Positions 29,065 through 41,610 are shown, numbered from the stretch's first letter. The stretch is DNA of 64,000 nt from Hanleya hanleyi (GCA_036873755.1 JAVTVY010037227.1:97170-161169); one strand, 5' to 3'. Numbers and translations: made by a program. The notes: a model not told the origin generated them from the letters alone.

Positions 29065-30980
29065 GGGTCCGTGTAACCTTGCACAGTTCAATTTTCATTT
29101 TTCGTTTTTGGTTTCTCAAAATCAAAAATTGAAATTTGACGGTCAATTTTCAATTTTCGTTTTTTGTTTCTGTAATCTCAAAATCAAAAATTGAAATTTG
29201 ACCGTAAATTTTCAATTTTCGTTTTTTGTTTTTGTGATCTCAGAATCAAAAATTGAAATTTGACCGTCAATTTTCAATTTTTGATCCTGGGATTGCAAAA
29301 ACAAAAAACGAAAATTGATATTTGACAGTCAATTTCAATTTTCGTTTTTCGTTTTGCTTCACGCAAAAATGAAAATCAAATATTGAAAATTGCCTCGACT
29401 TGTCCGTTTTTCGTTTTTTGATTTTAACTTTGACGTACCAATGTTAAGTTCGCACGTGGACGGGTTATGATGTCACTTCCGGTACGCCGAGTAGAATAGA
29501 AAACACAAATCGTGTCGTATAAGAGGTGTGGAGCGTGAGAGGCATGTGACCCACCAGGCCATCCTCGGGAGCCAATGTATTGATCGATTTGTTAGGGTAT
29601 CTATACATTGCCTTGGTTAGTTGCTCACGGTAGTTCTGGATAAAAAAAAGATCAAGGGGTATCCTCTAAATCAAACCAATTATTGAACAGGCTCAGCTAG
29701 CTCATTACGACAGTCCGCTAGCTGCACTGTTTGAGATGTGACATCGCTGGCATAACTTTGATGTTAGGCTGAAATCGACATAGTGAGTCAAACATGCTAA
29801 TTCAAAATAACCTCTGGGTAAGAAATGTTCGAGATTGAGGCAACGACTCAAGAACTCACTCGAATCATCAAAAATGTCCAGGTAAACCCTGTGCGAGGAT
29901 TCACGATTTACCTGGACTTGTGAAGATGCACCAGAAAGGTATGGATATGTTGCATCCCGCTGTTCTCATTGGTTATTGGCATTGAGGCCTGAGCCAATCA
30001 GGACGCAGTCTTAGATTTTCTCATTTCTAAAAATAGATGCTTAGAGCGCTACAAAAGCGAACAGCAGTCATGCACACAACCGCTATTTGTTATTGATTTG
30101 AAATATAGTATTTATAAAGATACCAACAAAGATGTAATACCAATAAGAGTAAGCATCGCGGTGGTGGGCCGCGAAATCCGCATAAGCGACCCGTAAACCA
30201 CCATTTCAAACAAGCACACAATCGCCACGTTTGATGCCAGACGTCTGAATGCTTCAACGCTTCAGGTCCAATCTCCATTCTCTATTTTTGGGACCTGGAT
30301 CGTTGGAGCGCTCAGATGCCCGTCAACGTTCGGCGTCAAAAACACTTCAACGCTTTAAGTGCGAATGTCAAACGCATCGAAGCGGGAGGTTCCTTTGGGG
30401 GTTATGATTAGGGTACCCACGTATTTATTGTACTATCCGACTTTAATGAAACTACCGTGTGTATCACCTCCGTTGTTCTCCATATAATGCATAACACTTG
30501 CTGCATGAATGCCTACTCGCTTCTGCACATGCGCAGTTGGCCGATTATAATCTAGGTCGAATGCCTGGCTCCAGGGATCTATAGTGTAATGAAACTCCCA
30601 AATCTGTCCCCCTACTGGTTTTCCATATTATGCTCCACACCTGCCTAAACAATCCGATTTGCGCTTTCCATACTACTCCGCGGACCGAAAGTGACATCAT
30701 AAGCCTTGCGCGTGCGCAGTTAACATTGACGCGTCAAAGTTAAAATCAAAAAACGAAAAACGGACAAATCGAGGCAATTTTCAATATTTGATTTTCATTT
30801 TTGCGTGAAGTAAAACGAAAAACGAAAATCGAAAATTGAATGTCAAATTTCAATTTTTGATTTTGAGAAACCGAAAACGAAAAACGAAAATTGAAAATTG
30901 ACGGTCAAATTTCAATTTTTGATTTTGAGAAACCAAAAGCAAAAAAACGAAAATTGAATTGTGCAAGGTTACACGGACCC
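29065..30980. mobile_element. 1.9-kb foldback element with 4-bp target duplication
   Basis: It starts GGGTCCGTGTAACCTTGCAC and ends with the inverse complement. ATGA flanks both sides (29,061-29,064 and 30,981-30,984). Subterminal arms of about 250-400 bp consist of AT-rich units (CAATTTTCAATTTTCG and CAAAAATTGAAATTTGA), tandemly repeated about every 68 bp in the left arm. The middle (29,480-30,720) has no credible ORF, so it is non-autonomous. Confidence 0.8.
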
Positions 30981-31036
30981 ATGAGTAGTGTGACTAACTT
31001 CACAGAAACCTACGAAGGACCTATGTTGAGGAAGAT

Positions 31037-31115
31037 GACTTGGGGGTCCAAGCGTAATGTTATAGGTCACCTAGATGACTTGGGGGTCCAAGCGTAATGT
31101 TATAGGTCACTTAAG
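31037..31115. repeat. 46-bp direct repeat
   Basis: GATGACTTGGGGGTCCAAGC followed by GTAATGTTATAGGTCAC occurs twice in tandem. Confidence 0.85.
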
Positions 31116-31139
31116 TGGGTCAAATTTTCATCATTGTTA

Positions 31140-31310
31140 GCTCAGCTCAGAACTTGCTGGTAACAGTCCCCTAATGCACGTTCATGTCAAAAATCAACGT
31201 TCTAATGTCAACGGTTCTCCTTATTTTGCCGACGAAAGGATTCGGATGGACGGATGGACTCACTGACTCCCTTATTACCGGACAATTTTCAAATGAGAGC
31301 CTACTTCGTG
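31140..31310 (-). repeat. dispersed repeat, copy 1 of 3
   Basis: Inverse of the repeats at 45,705-45,880 and 46,622-46,800. All contain the complement of GACGAAAGGATTCGGATGGA next to a GTCAGTCAGTCA stretch, and GGTTCTCCTTATTTTGCCGA. Confidence 0.8.
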
Positions 31311-31329
31311 GGAGTAAGAGAGCAAGAGA

Positions 31330-32215
31330 TTGGGCCATTACCCCTCCTTGTAAGACGACAGTGTAAAACGACACTTTGAAAGATATGTATATTATGTACA
31401 GTTTCTCCTGACAGGGGCATTACCCCCTTCCATAAGACGACAGTGTTAAAACGACACATGTGAGGTACCAGGACTATTCTCCTCCCAGGACGATTTTCTA
31501 TAACGACACTCCAAAACGACACTTTCACTGAATCATCTAAAAACAGCCTTGCTTAGAAATATTGTCAGGGCCTTTCTTACTTCTAAGATGACAGTGCTAA
31601 AAGGACACATATGGCAGACTAGCACCACTCTTCTCCCAAAACGACAGTCTAAAAACGACACTTTGAAAGCGATGTATGTTTTTTAAAGCGACAGTCTAAA
31701 AGCGACACTTCATCAGATATGTATATTTGATAAAGCGACGGTCTATAAACGACACTTCATCAGATATGTATATTTTATAAAGCGACAATCTAAAACCACA
31801 TTATTTCTCTATACTTTCCATGATGGCACAGTGAAGGGACACTCTCACATTCGTCAAATTTAACGACACTCTAAAACGACACTTTCACTGAATCATCTAA
31901 GAACAGCCATGCTTAGAAATATTGTCAGGGCCATTCTTACTTCTAAGATAACAGTGCTAAAAGGACACCTATGGCGGACTAGCACCACTCTTCTCCCAAA
32001 ACGACAGTCTAAATAAAACGACACTTTGAAAGCGATGTATATTTTTTAAAGCGACAGGTCATCAGATATGTATATTTGATAAAGCGACAGTCTATAAACG
32101 ACACTTCATCACACATGTATATTTTATAAAGCGACAGTCTAAAAACGACATTATTTCTCTATACTTTCCATGATGGCACAGTGTAGGGTCACTCTCACAT
32201 TAAATGGAATATAAC
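31330..32215. repeat. degenerate CGACAGT/CGACACT tandem repeats
   Basis: Units of ~55-75 bp such as AAAGCGACAGTCTAAAAACG and ACACTTCATCAGATATGTAT repeat with variation. Two larger blocks (31,500-31,830 and 31,865-32,190) are near duplicates. Related sequence in opposite orientation follows the Penelope-like RT at 37,215-37,530, so this may be 3'-tail sequence of that element family. Confidence 0.75.
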
Positions 32216-32784
32216 AGCGACACTCCCAAATATTGTCAGGCTTAACTTATATCCCAGATGACGATACATTGCACCCACATTCACACTAAATGAAATAACA
32301 TACTGTCAACTCGACTGTGAAAGCGGTGTTACACAGTAATCTTAAGCGTGGTTAGGGAGCAATGTCCAGCTCATCGAGGGTGAAAGCAGGTTTAGGGAGG
32401 TACGTTTGTCAATAGTTGTCTTTAAACAGGGTTAGGGAGCATTGTACATATATTGCAGTATCAAAGGCAGGTTATCGAACAATGTATCTGTGTTCCAGCC
32501 TCAAAGCGGGTTTAAGGAAGAATGTATGTTAATTGCGCTATCAAAATGTCCTTATGCATCAATCTACCTGCAATCCACTCTAAAAGGGAGTAAAGGAGGA
32601 ATGTAAATTAATAGTAGTCCTCAAGCGGCGTTACAGACGATTGTACCAGCAGTCCTGCAATGAGTCGCGTTAGTCACCAATGTACCTGTAGTACATATAC
32701 AGTATAACGTTTTGTCAAATGAGGGGAATGATGCAGGAGGTATGATAGTAGCTCATCTTTGTACTGCAGACTCTGCTAAGCGAC

Positions 32785-32870
32785 TGTTATGTCTGCGAGC
32801 GGTCTCGAACTTATGACCTGTAGCTCGACAGGCGAGTATCCTAACCACTCGGCCACGCAAAGTCGATACA
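32785..32870 (-). tRNA. tRNA-like sequence, pseudogene or SINE fragment
   Basis: On the minus strand, TGGCCGAGTGGTTAGGATAC (A-box-like) is followed by a CTCGCCTGTCGAG arm and a B-box-like AGTTCGAGACC. Acceptor ends do not pair convincingly, so a working tRNA is unlikely. Confidence 0.45.
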
Positions 32871-33059
32871 AAGAAGCCTGTGTAAAAACCGCAGTTTTAG
32901 CTTGCGCATGCGCTTTTCCCACGTAAAACCATGTATGATTCCATCATCTGTGTTTGACAGTGGAGGTTTGCACATAGCTTTTGACCCCCTCCCCCCCGCA
33001 TACCATCCTTCAGCATTGGAATGAGCATGGGAGAGAGAGAAATGCATAATGCAGCACCG

Positions 33060-34035
33060 TGTGCAGAAATCCCATTAGCAGTGTTAGGGAGGGAGGTACG
33101 TGAAGTCAAGTGTCAACGCAGTGTTAGAGAGGAAAGTAGGTGAAGTCGAGAGTCAAAGCGGTGTTACGAAGCAATGTACGTGGAGTGTCAAAGCAGTGTT
33201 AGGGACGAATGTTCATGAGGTAGAGTGTCAAAGCGGTGTTAGGGAGGAATAGGGATAGGATTTAGGGTTAGGTATGTTTCGTAATTATCAAGTCCAGGTT
33301 CATTTCAGGTATCAAAATCAAATAATTTCTGCACCAAAGTGTACCTCAGGTGAAATGTCAAAGCGGAGTTGACGAACGATGTGCTTGAAGTTCAGTGTCA
33401 AAGCGGTGTTAGGGAGGAATGTACGTGAAGTCGACAGACAACGCGATATTAGGGAAGAATGTACGTTAAGTCGAGAATCGTAGCGGTGTTAGGGAGGAAT
33501 ATACGTGAAGTAGAGTGTCAAATCAGTCTTGGGGAGGAAGGTACGTGAAGTCAGTGTCAAAGCGGTGTTAGGGAGGAAAGTACGTGAAGTCAATAGTTAA
33601 AGCGGTGTTAGAGAGGAAGGTACGTGCAGTCTGGAGTCAAAGCGGTGTTAGGGTGGAATGTACGTGAAGTCGGAAGTCAAAGCGGTGTTAGGGAGGAATG
33701 TACGTGAAGTTGAGTGTCAAAGCAGTGTTTGGGAGGAAGGTACGTGGAGTCGAGTGTCAACGCGGTGTCAGGGAGAAAGGTACGTCAAGTTGAGTGTCAA
33801 AGCGGTGTTAGGGAGAAAGGTACGTCAAGTCGAGAGTCAAAGCGATGTTAGGGAGGAATGTACGTGAAATCGAGAGTCAAAGGGGAGTTAGCGAGGAATG
33901 TATGTGAAGTCGAGTGTCAAAGCAGTGTTAGGGAGGAAGGTACGTCAAGTCAACTGTCAGGGAGAAAGGTACGTTAAGTTGCGAGTCAAAACGGTGTTAG
34001 GGAGGAATGTACGTGAAGTCGAGTGCCAAAGCAGT
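33060..34035. repeat. 40-bp minisatellite, about 22 units
   Basis: A unit like GTGTCAAAGCGGTGTTAGGG followed by AGGAATGTACGTGAAGTCGA repeats with variation. The part before about 33,400 is more diverged. Confidence 0.92.
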
Positions 34036-34133
34036 GTTAGCGTGTTGGTCTAAGCCAGAAAAAGTTGAACCTACAGTACTCGCTGATTGGCTGAACCTCA
34101 CCAAGAGCAAGGTCGTTCAAACAATCCCCCATA

Positions 34134-34390
34134 TTGACAGAAGTACCCTTCCCCAAGCAAAACCTCAATTCGCAAGAAGTTCTAGCAAATCGCCAGAGTA
34201 AATTCGTCATAGTTCTAGCAGACAAAGCTCCAAATAATATAATATTCATATGTAAATATTACTATTACCAGGTGCGGGTTAGAGAACAGGGTGTAACATA
34301 TCATCAAATACGTCTACTTACTCCCAAACTGCATTTACTCTGGAAGATTTTTTTAACAGTCACAAAACCTTTCTCAGGGAAAGAGGTATT
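34134..34390 (+). pseudogene. 5' part of a Penelope-like RT gene, cut by a tandem array
   Basis: The 108-codon ORF contains QSKFVIVLADKAPNNIIFIC, resembling the conserved 'FVIVPADKA.NN' segment that precedes the RT domain in a family of Penelope-like elements common in invertebrates. The homology stops where the 508-bp tandem array begins (34,391) and the RT domain continues on the far side (36,382). Frames do not join, and the segment between is missing or replaced. Assignment to Penelope-like elements is from RT motif style; no GIY-YIG endonuclease is present here. Confidence 0.55.
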
Positions 34391-36381
34391 TACAACGCAT
34401 ATAAGGGAAGTGGGAAGAGGTGCCGACATACTGACAGAGTCACATGACTTCACAGTATAGTCTTCTGGTTAACCTAATCTGAAGCACATACCAAGAATCT
34501 AAGGATTCGTGATATGTGTTGTATCTCGGGTACGCTTTTATTGTACCTGTTTATTTGGCAACTTGGATGACATGACCACACGGCCCCTAGCACCGGCATA
34601 AGCGGTATTGGATACAAATCTAGAGAGCTATGATGGAAATGCTCTGACAACTCGTATATTGGTAATTGGTGAGCTGTGTCGCTGTGACAACTCGTACACT
34701 GGGGATTGGTGAGCTGTATCGTCGTCAGATGAAAATGACGGCATTTAACACAAAAGACTAGTCTGTAAGGCCCGATGTCGACCCAGCATCACCTTCTCAC
34801 AATGCCAATATATATCAAAGACCAAAAGGTCTATACAGGGGGCGGGCCTCGGGGACGAAACATCCACCAGCAGAATCTCGCCATATACAGGTAAAAATTA
34901 CAACGCATATAAGGGAAGTGGGAAGAGGTGCCGACATGCTGACAGAATCACAGGACTTCACAGTATAGTCTACTGGTTAACCTATTCTAAAGCACATACC
35001 AAGAACCAAACGATTCGTGATATGCGTTGTATCTCGGGTACGCTTTTATTGTACCTGTTCATGTGGCAACTTGGATGACATGACCACACGGCCCCTAGCA
35101 CCGGCATAAGCGGTATTAGATACAAATCTATAGAGCTATGATGGAAATGCTCTGACAACTCGTATATTGGTAATTGGTGAGCTGTGTCGCTGTGACAAGT
35201 CGTACACTGGGGATTGGTGGGCTGTATCGTCGTCAGATGAAAATGACGGCATTTAACACAAAAGACTAGTCCGTAAGGCCCGATGTCGAATCAGCATCAA
35301 CTTCCCACAATGCCAAAATATATCAAAGACCAAAAGGTCTGTACAGGGAGCGGGCCTCGGGGACGAAACGTCCACCAGCAGAATCCCCCCATATACAGGT
35401 AAAAATTACAACGCATATAAGGGAAGTGGGAAGAGGTGTCGACATACTGACAAATATTGGTAATTGGTGAGCTGTGTCGCTGTGACAACTCGTATACTGG
35501 GGATTGGTGAGCTGTATCGTCGTCAGATGAAAATGACGGCATTTAACACAAAATACTAGTCTGTAAGGTCCGATGTCGACCCAGCATCAACTTCCCACAA
35601 CGCCAACATATATCAAAGGCCAAGAGGTCTGTACAGGGGGCGGGCCTCGGACGAAACGTCCACCAGCAGAATCTCGCCATATACAGGTAAAAATTACAAC
35701 GCATATAAGGAAAGTGGGAAGAGGTGCCGACATGCTGACAGAATCACATGACTTCACAGTATAGTCTTCTGGTTAACCTATTCTAAAGCACATACCAAGA
35801 ATCAAACGATACGTGATATGTGTTGTATGTAGGGTACGCTTTTATTGTACCTGTTCATGTGGCAACTTGGATGACATGACCACACGGCCCCTAGCACCGG
35901 CATAAGCGGTATTAGATACAAATCTATAGAGCTATGATGGAAATGCTCTGACAACTCGTATATTGGTAATTGGTGAGCTGTGTCGCTGTGACAACTCGTA
36001 CACTGAAGATTGGTGGGCTGTATCGTCGTCAGATGAAAATGACGGCATTTAACACAAAAGACTAGTCTGTAAGGCCCGATGTCGACCCAGCATCAACTTC
36101 CCACAATGCCAAAATATATCAAAGACCAAAAGGTCTATACAGGGGGCGGGCCTCGGGGACGAAACATCCACCAGCAGAATCTCGCCATATACAGGTAAAA
36201 ATTACAACGCATATAAGGGAAGTGGGAAGAGGTGCCGACATGCTGACAGGATCACAGGACTTCACAGTATAGTCTAATGGTTAACCTATTCTAAACCACA
36301 TACCAAGAACCAAACGATTCGTGATATGCGTTGTATCTCGGGTACGCTTTTATTGTACCTGTTCATGTGGCAACTTGGATG
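34391..36381 (+). repeat. 508-bp tandem repeat array, five units
   Basis: Units start at 34,391, 34,899, 35,407, 35,695 and 36,203 with TACAACGCATATAAGG. The third has an internal deletion (288 bp long) and the fifth stops at 36,381. Full units are 508 bp. Conserved words include CTTTTATTGTACCTGTTCAT and GACAACTCGTA. Single copies are scattered in the window (10,786, 58,645, 61,535). ORFs in it are not conserved between units and are unlikely to be genes. Confidence 0.92.
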
Positions 36382-37205
36382 TCACATACCGTACAAACAT
36401 GTATCCACATGGGATTTCTCGACTCTCTATACTACAATCCCTCATCAGGACCTTATTGACCGTCTAAGTTCATTAATAGTATCTGTGTTCAAGAAAACTG
36501 ATCGTAGATATATTAATGTCGGAAGCCATAAAGCATTCTTTAGCTCGACTACATACAAGAGATATCATTCACGGGATGTTTCTTTGTTTATAAAGTTGCT
36601 TGAATTTCTCATTAAAAATATCTATGTGAAATTTGGCAACACAATATATCAGCAGCATATAGGTATTCCAATGGGTACTAATTGTGCACCCCTGGTGGCC
36701 GACCTGTATCTGTTCTCTTATGAATATGACTATATGCAGGCGCTTTCAAAAACCGATCCATTCAAAGCCCGTTCCTTCTCATTCACCAAACGCTATATAG
36801 ACGATCTTCTCGCTGTGGATAATCGCTATATATCCACCTTCACTGGATTTGAAGGAAACTACAGATAGCCCTACAGGCACATCTTATTTAGATCTCTGTC
36901 TCTATAAAAATGAAGCGGGCATTCTCTCTCGTCGACTTTATGACAAAAGAGATGATTACAATTTCGACATCGTAAACTATCCCTTTCTGGATAATAATAT
37001 TCCAGTGGGACCTGCATATGGCGTATACATATCTCGCTTAGTAGCATTTGCTAGATCCTGTGTTAAATGTGATGATTTTAATCAACGTCACAAAACATTG
37101 TTGCAGAAACTTATAAAACAGGGTTATTCCACCAAGCGCCTTCACTCAAAGTTTCTCAAATTTGGCGATACATATCGCATGCTTGTCGCCCTGGCAGGAG
37201 AATAG
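36382..37205 (+). pseudogene. Penelope-like reverse transcriptase, frame broken
   Basis: RT motifs in order: HVSTWDFSTLYTTIPH, then IGIPMGTNCAPLVADLYLFS, and the catalytic YIDD box in KRYIDDLLAVDN (near 36,794). In a second frame come GTSYLDL, RRLYDKRDDYNFDIVNYPF, YGVYISRLVAFARSC and HSKFLKFGDTYR, ending at 37,205. A frame change occurs near 36,850-36,868. The motif style matches Penelope-like elements of invertebrates. No GIY-YIG endonuclease was seen on either side. Upstream it abuts the 508-bp array, downstream CGACAGT-type repeats. A second, more decayed copy is at 44,531-45,290 (minus strand). Confidence 0.7.
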
Positions 37206-37214
37206 TCCTGCTCC

Positions 37215-37530
37215 CTCATATGTGTCGTTTTAACACTGTCGTCTTAGAAGTGACAACTGTCCTGATACTATTTCCAAGCATTGCTGTTACACGGTTCAAC
37301 GAAACTGTCGTTTTTACAGTGTCGCTGTAGAAAATATACGTATCTTATGAACTGTCGGTTTCCAGACTGTCGCCCTGACAGGAGAATAGCCCCCCCCCCC
37401 CACTAATGGGCCGTTTTAACACTGTCGTCTTAGAAGTGAGAATAAAATTTCTAAGTATTGCTGTTACACAATTCAATGAAAGTGGTGTTTTTAGAGTGTC
37501 GTTGTAGAAAATATGCATATCTTATCACAT
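37215..37530 (+). repeat. repeats after the Penelope-like RT
   Basis: TGTCGTTTTAACACTGTCGT and related words occur twice about 190 bp apart, with 'GACAGGAGAATAG' between. This is inverse-related to 31,330-32,215. Confidence 0.7.
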
Positions 37531-38049
37531 GTCGTCTTTAGAAAAAATCATATACATGTATGATTTCACACAGGGAGACCTCCATCAGTCCCACTGTATA
37601 CAATAACACAGAGAATTCTCGTGATCTCTTACATCGAGTATAGCAACCATAATTAATTATGTGCAGTAGTAGAGTTTCAAGGAAAGCCGCTCTTGAGATG
37701 TGTCGATTATGTTCACTGGACGATACAATCGAAAATGCGTTATATCTTGACAAACTTTAGTGATTGAGGGTGGTATTATATTTCCTGAAGACAGATCGTT
37801 GTATATCTCTTAGATTTAAAGCTCTCAAAGGTAACACAGGACAGAACAGGACTGTACGCAAGCTATGTGTACTATTGGGTGTGTTAGTTATTAAAGTGAT
37901 ATATGTTCGTGAATCAACGTATTATTAAACTTTCTCCAACCATGGCTGCGATGTCTGTGTTTGGTGGGGTTTAAATAGCTGAGTAATATTGAATAGAATT
38001 GTATGGCGGTTTGTAACATTGCCGAACCCTTTCACATTATCATTTGAAT

Positions 38050-38490
38050 TATACGGAAAAACTGGCCCAAGCTCTAGCATCCAGAATAGTTCCCGCTCCT
38101 GGATTTTTCTCTCAAATCCAAAGGGGAATCTTTGGTAGATAGGTAGACGATGTCATTGATCTGGAAGGTTTGAAGCAGGCGTGGTTCCACAAAGACCATT
38201 TCTTCATATACTTGCCCAACGACCTAAGTGTCCATCCAGCGCGGGGCCTAGCATGGAGGCGCAATCATATGACCCCGAGATGACTTTTTGTTCGGTCTTT
38301 TTCTTCTGCTCTTGTGTAACAGAATACGAAGACCGTATTTATGTCTGACCAACCAAGCCTTCTGAGCCAGAGTCAGTTGACTGTTCCCTTCTAAAACGTT
38401 ATGCCCAATTTCACACAGAAAACGCGTGAGCTCAGGATCCACCCCGCGCACAAAGGTGCTGAACATCTCGGGAGTGCTCCAACCAACATT
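38050..38490 (-). pseudogene. Polinton fragment: pX-like and LVEPRFLQ-type genes
   Basis: On the minus strand, 38,466 to 38,248 encodes a degraded homologue of the pX-like protein (VRGVDPELTRFLCEIGHN, then KYGLRILLHK). After a break, MVFVEPRLLQTFQ (about 38,215-38,100) matches the start of the protein encoded at 18,140. The gene order is the same as in Polinton 1, but the hydrophobic tail and everything else are missing. No TIR lies nearby, so this is a relic of another insertion. Confidence 0.75.
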
Positions 38491-40454
38491 CTGGGTTTGT
38501 TTGGGGGTTGGGTCATCGCATCTTCAAAGGCTTTTTGCGTAAACATTGTGAGCAGTGGGCATTCAGACTGGTGTTCCTTTACTCATCTGCGCAGTGCAAA
38601 GATGACCCTGTCAAATTTATCAAATGTGGAAAACTGAACACGCGATTTAGTAAAGTTAAAAAAAAAAAAATGCTATTTTGCAAAATTTCGGGCGTCTTTC
38701 TTTCACTGAATCAGACAGACAGCACGGACGACCGCCACCTTTTCCACAATCTTATCCATTACCTTTTTTTCACATTTGGGCAGAGGCCTACCAGTAGTTT
38801 CAAAATGGACATGGTCGCTTCCTAAGATAGATATTGTTCATTTTTATGGAAAAATAGAAAATTTACAAATATTTACATGAAATTGAGGATTGCCTACTTT
38901 ATGGCATTCTAACGCCCTGGAACGCATACGCATACACTTACAAGCTTACGAGCAGTGATACAAGTGTGTGAAATACAAGCGTCTAAACCGTCATTCATTA
39001 TTCAGCCGTCGTCCATTCAAGAATTTCCGAGTCCATAATCCAAAGACATAATTCATGTAACAGCATTAGTAACAACTTCAAAAATAAATCATAGTATACA
39101 TAAAAATCAATCTAATTAAAATCATATCCTATCTGGTTTGGATATGTCGCTTGTGGGATCTATCCGGCTTGCACTAACGCGAGTGTTGACCAATCACGAG
39201 AATTCTTCATAGTGCTTTGAAGGGAACATAATGGTAGGGGCTTTTTCGTTGGCTCAGCCGAACCAGGCGCCACGCTGACGGGGTATCTTCTGATGTTGCC
39301 GCTCTCTCGCCAGATTGGCACCATGAAGCTAGCGGGGTAGAAATATGGACTGGTCCTTGGCATAAATCTTGGGTTCGATCGGATAAGATGATCCTATCCC
39401 TCCTCCACGTCTGCAGGTAAAGTAGTTAAAATGCGGCCGTGATGTCATAAGACTATTAAATACTCATGATCTGGGCGGTCTGAACACCAAATTCAATTGA
39501 AATCAGTAAGATCGTACATGGCGAAATGTACGATTGGGGAGCATTGATAGGATACTAATTTATTAAGATTGGCATAAAAATATGCTAGCTTCCTGCACGA
39601 CAGAAGCGGTCCACAGTTTTCAATGATGCCGGCAAGACATCATGTTCCAAACATATCAAATCCGCATCGTTGATCAGTATTAGTAGTATATAGAAGACGG
39701 TAACCCTCGCATTGACCTTTGACCTCAGAAATTTGCATATCACGTGACAGAGGTCAAAGGTCAATGAGTGCACTTGAGTTGACCTGTATCCTTTCATCTT
39801 GTCTTTGACCTTGGATCATGTTTAGACATGTTAGGGCTGGGGGGTTTTCATCACGTGCGGTATAACGTCACTTCCGGTCTGGGTGAATGGGGCGTGACCT
39901 GTGAACCTGATAGGACATGTACTGACCTGTCTGTGGGGTTTTTCCCTACAATGTCGTTCACCTTCGTGTTTTTTCGGTGAGGTGCGAAGGGTACGTCCGT
40001 GTCTTTTCGGTGAGGTCCGTGGGAACATGATAGGCCATGTACTGTCTGTGGGGTTTTCCCCTCCAGAATTTCGCTGCCGTCTGCTTGGGGTTGTCACGTG
40101 CCGAACACCTGGCTCCCCGAATTGCAACATTGTTGCACGTTCGCAAGGATTGCCCTATATCCGGGTCCTTTAGCAATACCATTGAATGCGTGTACTGACT
40201 TGCATTTGGGGAATCACGGGGAGATCAGGTGATAGTTCAAGGTCATATTGAATGATAGGAATGCGTGTACTGACCTGTTCATCCGTGGTTTACATCCGGA
40301 GACTTATATCCGGGTCCTTTAGCTGTGTGCTCCGAGTTTACACGGGAACAGTCGGGTAGTTACGAAGGAAGACACGGAGGTGACCGAAGATGTCACGGAG
40401 GTGCCCGAAGAGACACGGAGGTTACCGAAGATGTCACGGAGGTCAAATTGCAAG

Positions 40455-40985
40455 TCATGGGTGGGTGTATGTAAAATGAGGATTTGTCTCGAAAATATAA
40501 AAAGCGGAACACGGACTTTACCTATAAAATAGGGAAAAACCCCTATCAACTCTATCCCAAAGGGCTAATATCGGTCCCTGGCTTATCGGGTTCTGCCTGG
40601 AGTGGGTGTATGTAAAATTAGGATTTGTCCCGAAAATATAAGAAGCGGAACACGGACTTTACCGCTAAAATAGGGAAAAACTCCTATCAACCCTATCCCA
40701 AAGGGCTAATATCGGTCCCTGGCTTATCGGGTTCTGCCTGGAGTGGGTGTATGTAAAATTAGGATTTGTCCCGAAAATATAAAAAGCGGAACACGGACTT
40801 TATCCCTAAACTAGGGGAAAACACCTATCAACCCTATCCAAAAGGGCTAATATCGGTCCCCGGGCTTATCGGGGCTTGGGTGCATGGGTGGGTGCATGTA
40901 AAATCAGGATTTTTCCCAAAAATATAAAAAACGGAACACTGACTTTACCCCTAAACTAGGGGAAAACCCCTATCAAGGGCGTATA
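40455..40985. repeat. ~150-bp tandem units in the arms of Polinton 2
   Basis: Three to four units share GGGTGTATGTAAAATTAGGA, AAAGCGGAACACGGACTTTA and GGGCTAATATCGGTCCCTGG. The inverse set is at 43,330-43,745. Confidence 0.85.
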
Positions 40986-41159
40986 TTGACTCCCATTGAC
41001 CTTTGACCTCCAGTATAGAGTGCGTATATTCACTACCACTGACCTTTGACCTCAAAAATTTGCATATCGTGACCTTTGACAGCCAATCAGAAGCGAGTAT
41101 TTTGGGTGTAGAGATGGACCATCCTTGGTCCGAATGCGTCGTGTGAGGTGTCATCTTGT

Positions 41160-41340
41160 AGCAACGCCCGCCAACGCCAAGCTTAACGCTTCAACGCCCT
41201 GGTGAAATAGCTCAGAAGTTCTGATTTTCTAGATATTCCATGGAATTGTTACTAGTTCTTCGAAATGCAGTGACACCCGTCAACGCTCGTAGTTACGCCT
41301 TAACGCTCTAATATAACGCCTTGACGCCATCATATATACC
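41160..41340. repeat. AACGCC-rich subterminal repeats
   Basis: GTCAACGC/TTAACGCC words recur here and more densely at 42,205-42,450, where CGCCCGTC and TTACGCCTTAACGCCCGTC alternate. Similar words occur at 63,380-63,410. The position, in gene upstream or interarm regions, suggests a regulatory or replication role, but this is unproven. Confidence 0.6.
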
Positions 41341-41434
41341 GGAGAGAGAGAACAACAACAACAAGGATGACACATGAGAGAACAACAACAACAAGAAGTT
41401 TTTTTCATATAGTTTATTTTCCCCAATGTTACAT

Positions 41435-41467
41435 CATACCCACGCTGGGGGAGCCGCGTTGGGTATG
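41435..41467 (-). terminator. 3'-UTR hairpin of the zinc-finger-like gene
   Basis: CATACCCACGC pairs with GCGTTGGGTATG around a TGGGGGAGCC loop. On the coding (minus) strand it follows the gene end at 41,611 and precedes AATAAA (41,413-41,418). It is homologous to 17,633-17,673 and 63,573-63,605. Confidence 0.6.
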
Positions 41468-41610
41468 TTTACAACTCAAGAAAACGCTTGTCCAATCAGA
41501 GGCCGCCATTTGGCGCTGCATCTGTTATATTCCTTCTTGTCCGTTAGATGTATTTTCGGTTGCTCTTGTCTGTCGCCATTTCAGAAAGTTCCATCTTTGC
41601 TCGGTGTGAC

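Noticed and set aside
33658..33867. 69-codon ORF in the 40-bp minisatellite
   Set aside because: It is repeat-derived and not conserved between neighbouring units.
34391..36381. Hammerhead ribozyme in the 508-bp unit (Penelope-like elements can carry one)
   Set aside because: A CTGACGA word exists on the minus strand, but the required GAAA and flanking helices cannot be placed consistently in the tandem units.
37538..37760. Possible LINE tail with a CRLC motif on the plus strand
   Set aside because: Only one short motif is visible, with no RT or endonuclease nearby. Not enough to annotate.
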